Assembly: GCA_964480735.1 (NCBI GenBank)
Contig: CAYZQS010000096.1
Span: forward strand, 1-10,022
Origin: UBA5972 sp964480735
GTDB taxonomy: Bacteria; Pseudomonadota; Alphaproteobacteria; Rhodobacterales; Rhodobacteraceae
DNA length: 10,022 nucleotides
Direction of reading: 5' to 3'
The notes under the pieces were generated by a model. That model had not been told where the DNA came from and did not search any database. It was given only the letters and a program-made list of their open reading frames with translations. The position numbers and the translations under genes are program-made. Each line of letters opens with the position of its first letter. Positions within the stretch are counted from its first letter, which is position 1. Below, one piece after another: positions 8,266-10,022 of this stretch.

Positions 8266-9420
8266 ATGAGCGACGCACGAACGGTACAATTGCTGCGGCT
8301 GGCGGCCGCGATTTCATTTATTTTTGTGATCGTCAATCACCTGATGCCGCCGTCGGTATTTGCCGGCAGCCAGTTGTTGTTTGACTATGATCAGGGGTTT
8401 ATCCGCCGGGGGCTGGCGGGAGAATTGCTTGGCCCGATTTTTGGCCCGACGGTCTCGGTTGGTGAAATTTATCTGGCGGCGGCACTGATCACCCTGACGG
8501 CGGCAGCAATCCTCTATATTTTCCTGATCCGAAATCTGGGCGGCACCGTGGTATCGTTCCTGCTGATGATCCTGGTCTTTGACAGCTTTGCTTTCGCCAG
8601 TTTCATCGGCACCACCGGTTATCTGGATGGTGTGCTGCTGGCGCTGGTATTGCTGGCCCTGTCAACCAACGGGGCGGGCACCCTTGGTTTGTTGCTGCGA
8701 TTGGCGGTGTGCGTCATCGGCATTCTGGTCCACGAGGCCATGCTGCCCTATTTTACCGTATTGATCGGGTTTGAGTTGTGGATTGTGCGCGGCGCTGGTC
8801 GTGGCGCGGTGCTGCCTGCCCTTCTGCCGGTCGCCGTTGGCTTTATGACGGTTGCGGTCCTGAGTGTGATCGGCGAACACGACGCGGCACAGGCACAGGC
8901 GTTTTTGGCCGGGCTGAACCAACGGATCGAATATACTTTGCCCGAAGGCATCAAACAGGTGGTGCGCCTCAGCCTGACGGACAATTTTGAGCTGATGCGG
9001 GATATGCGCAGCCAGCCGCGCTATTGGAACTGGTGGAAGTTTGACGGAACACCGCTGATCCTGATGAGCCTCTGGCTGATCTGGCTGAACATGAAACTGC
9101 TTGGTCGCGAGGCTTCAATCCTTACCAAAATCCTGTGCCTTGGCGCCATCACGGCCCCGTTCAGCCTGAACCTGATCGCCTTTGATGTGGTGCGGTTTGG
9201 CGTTATGGCGGTGCTCAACGGTTTTATCGTTGCCGCTCTGTTGGTGCGCCACCTGCCGGGCGCCAGGGAAAGGCTGACCCAGGTTCTGACATGGCCTGTG
9301 TTTGTCATCCTTTTGATCATCAACGCCAATATCTTCACAATGCAGGTGAACCAAACCGAAAACCACCTGTCCCAGTTCCCCTGGATTTTTGTGAAACACC
9401 TGGAATGGCTACAGCCTTAA
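8266..9420 (+). CDS. Uncharacterised polytopic membrane protein, GT-C-like
   Basis: The product is a 384-residue inner-membrane protein with about ten hydrophobic segments (by eye near 10-27, 66-88, 94-112, 117-134, 141-160, 162-175, 182-202, 262-280, 286-328 and 340-360). The most hydrophilic loop is at 203-258. Charged or polar motifs that look functional are F39-D-Y-D-Q-G-F-I-R-R-G-L (39-50) in the first non-membrane loop, GTTGYLDG (115-122) between helices, V155-H-E157 within a helix, and A305-F-D-V-V-R-F-G (305-312). An acidic first loop followed by many helices is reminiscent of GT-C glycosyltransferases and related polysaccharide proteins. I recognise no named family, so this is inference. 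It sits between the SDR gene and tRNA-Trp with no glycan genes around it. A weak TTGCCA (8214-8219) and a TTTGCGCAAA palindrome (8242-8251) precede it. The ribosome binding site is a modest AGG within GCAGGCAGGC just before the ATG. It is probably monocistronic. Confidence 0.78.
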   Translation: MSDARTVQLLRLAAAISFIFVIVNHLMPPSVFAGSQLLFDYDQGFIRRGLAGELLGPIFGPTVSVGEIYLAAALITLTAAAILYIFLIRNLGGTVVSFLLMILVFDSFAFASFIGTTGYLDGVLLALVLLALSTNGAGTLGLLLRLAVCVIGILVHEAMLPYFTVLIGFELWIVRGAGRGAVLPALLPVAVGFMTVAVLSVIGEHDAAQAQAFLAGLNQRIEYTLPEGIKQVVRLSLTDNFELMRDMRSQPRYWNWWKFDGTPLILMSLWLIWLNMKLLGREASILTKILCLGAITAPFSLNLIAFDVVRFGVMAVLNGFIVAALLVRHLPGARERLTQVLTWPVFVILLIINANIFTMQVNQTENHLSQFPWIFVKHLEWLQP

Positions 9421-9443
9421 TGTGCCAGCCAGACCATTGCCAC

Positions 9444-9472
9444 TTGCATAACGTCAAACCCCCGCGTATTTG
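9444..9472 (+). promoter_or_regulatory. Candidate promoter of tRNA-Trp
   Basis: TTGCAT (9444-9449) and TATTTG (9467-9472) are 17 nt apart. The -10 box ends 17 nt before the mature tRNA 5' end, giving a short 5' leader for RNase P to remove. The -10 match is partial, but the spacing and position are right. Confidence 0.4.
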
Positions 9473-9489
9473 AGCCCTGCGCCAAGCAT

Positions 9490-9565
9490 AGGGGTTTAGC
9501 TCAGTTGGTAGAGCGACGGTCTCCAAAACCGTAGGTCAAGAGTTCGAGTCTCTTAGCCCCTGCCA
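9490..9565 (+). tRNA. tRNA-Trp (anticodon CCA)
   Basis: A complete 76-nt cloverleaf can be folded by hand. The acceptor AGGGGTT pairs with AGCCCCT (including one G-T pair). The D arm is GCTC/GAGC. The anticodon stem ACGGT/ACCGT carries the loop CTCCAAA, giving anticodon CCA. The variable loop is AGGTC, and the T arm AAGAG/CTCTT has loop TTCGAGT. The discriminator base is G, as usual for bacterial tRNA-Trp, and the 3' CCA is encoded. It is probably the genome's source of UGG decoding. In alphaproteobacteria this gene is commonly followed by secE-nusG, which is not seen here. Confidence 0.97.
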
Positions 9566-9613
9566 GTGGTTTCAATGACTTAGGTAGTGAACTGTAAAGC
9601 TAAAGCATAGAAA

Positions 9614-9634
9614 TTGTGCGTTTTGTTGTGCGTT
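9614..9634 (+). repeat. Tandem 9-bp direct repeat next to tRNA-Trp
   Basis: TTGTGCGTT occurs at 9614-9622 and again at 9626-9634, a 12-bp period, in the AT-richer stretch 48 bp past the tRNA 3' end. Short direct repeats of this kind beside a tRNA 3' end are typical of arm-type binding sites of tyrosine integrases at island attachment sites. No integrase is in view, so this reading is an inference. Confidence 0.5.
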
Positions 9635-9686
9635 ATTCCGGAAAAGTGTAATTTTGACTGTAATCTGTAGTTGCAAGCTTCTTTGT

Positions 9687-9974
9687 CTGCGGGCCGGGAA
9701 AACCACTTTGATAAATGCCTTCCTGCAAGACCCCAATGGCGTATAGGCGCCGGTCCTCGTCAATGATTTCGGGTCCATCACCACCGACGCAGAGCTGATC
9801 GAAAACGCCTATTGCGACACGATATCCCTGACCAATGGCTGCGCCTGCTGTTCAATCGGTGACAGTCTTCTGGAGGCCGCGCTGGCCGTAACCAGCGGCA
9901 AGACTGAGCCTGATCTGATTCTTGCCGAAGTCAATGGCGTTTCCCACCCAACGCGCATTGCCAACACCTTTAAA
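9687..9974 (+). pseudogene. Decayed fragment of a CobW/COG0523 G3E GTPase gene
   Basis: One frame (codons aligned on 9696) reads AGKTTLINAFLQDPNGV, then TAG at 9744-9746, then APVLVNDFGSITTDAELIEN and on through TISLTNGCACCSIGDSL to LAEVNGVSHPTRIANTF. This is unmistakably the N-terminal half of a COG0523 metallochaperone-type GTPase. Walker A is recognisable, the switch/NDFG region follows, and the metal-binding CxCC is C-A-C-C at 9840-9851. Such proteins bind GTP and deliver metals (zinc or cobalt, depending on subfamily). Here no start codon is present and the first Walker A glycines are lost (CLRAGKTT, with Arg where Gly is expected). A stop interrupts the frame, and the homology stops at about 9971, where a palindromic repeat begins. 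The C-terminal domain is absent. It is therefore a relic and not expected to function. A sequencing error could explain the stop but not the missing ends. Confidence 0.8.
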
Positions 9975-10018
9975 GCGCAATCCGAAAAGTGGGCACCGGT
10001 TTTCGGAATAAATTGCGC
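9975..10018. repeat. 44-bp palindromic intergenic repeat of alphaproteobacterial type
   Basis: The outer arms GCGCAA (9975-9980) and TTGCGC (10013-10018) enclose inner arms TCCGAAAA (9981-9988) and TTTTCGGA (10000-10007). There is an 11-nt loop GTGGGCACCGG and a 5-nt bulge on the right. The core (CCGAAAA, GTGGGCACCGG, TTTTCGG) is one I recognise as a very common dispersed palindrome in Rhizobiales and some other alphaproteobacteria. It abuts the broken CobW fragment exactly. It may fold as RNA or DNA hairpin, but its role is unknown. Confidence 0.7.
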
Positions 10019-10022
10019 GCAA

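Overview
The window looks like chromosomal DNA of an alphaproteobacterium, most probably Rhodobacterales (Roseobacter group). The basis is the style of the ParC protein, the type of small lipoprotein, the protein-level resemblances and the moderately high GC content. No database search was possible, so the placement is an inference. There are six protein genes that are complete or nearly so, one tRNA, one decayed gene and several small DNA signals.

Layout. At the left edge is parC (topoisomerase IV subunit A), missing only its extreme N-terminus. A gene-poor spacer of about 400 bases follows and holds a striking nested 32-bp palindrome. Next comes a two-gene operon: a polytopic DUF898/YjgN-family membrane protein whose stop codon overlaps the start of a membrane-anchored M48 zinc metallopeptidase (ATGA overlap). 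A cytochrome P450 on the minus strand converges on this operon. It is transcribed divergently from a small outer-membrane-type lipoprotein, with back-to-back candidate promoters in the 114-bp gap between them. Downstream on the plus strand are an extended SDR reductase (dihydroflavonol reductase/aldehyde reductase type) and a large uncharacterised polytopic membrane protein with a GT-C-like look.

The right end has a different character. A complete tRNA-Trp(CCA) is followed not by a normal gene but by an AT-richer stretch with a tandem 9-bp direct repeat. Then comes a broken piece of a CobW/COG0523 GTPase gene, with a damaged Walker A and an in-frame TAG, cut off exactly where a 44-bp palindromic repeat of alphaproteobacterial type begins. 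This is the most plausible accessory or rearranged part of the window.

How the genes work together. Only the YjgN-M48 pair shows firm evidence of joint expression (translational coupling), and a shared role in the membrane is reasonable but unproven. The P450, lipoprotein, SDR and membrane protein look like independent housekeeping or accessory genes. No redox partner for the P450 is present. I found no CRISPR array, toxin-antitoxin pair, intact insertion sequence or phage gene, and no clearly new multi-gene system. The best candidates for new biology are the uncharacterised lipoprotein, the GT-C-like membrane protein, the nested palindrome and the decayed tRNA-Trp-adjacent locus.
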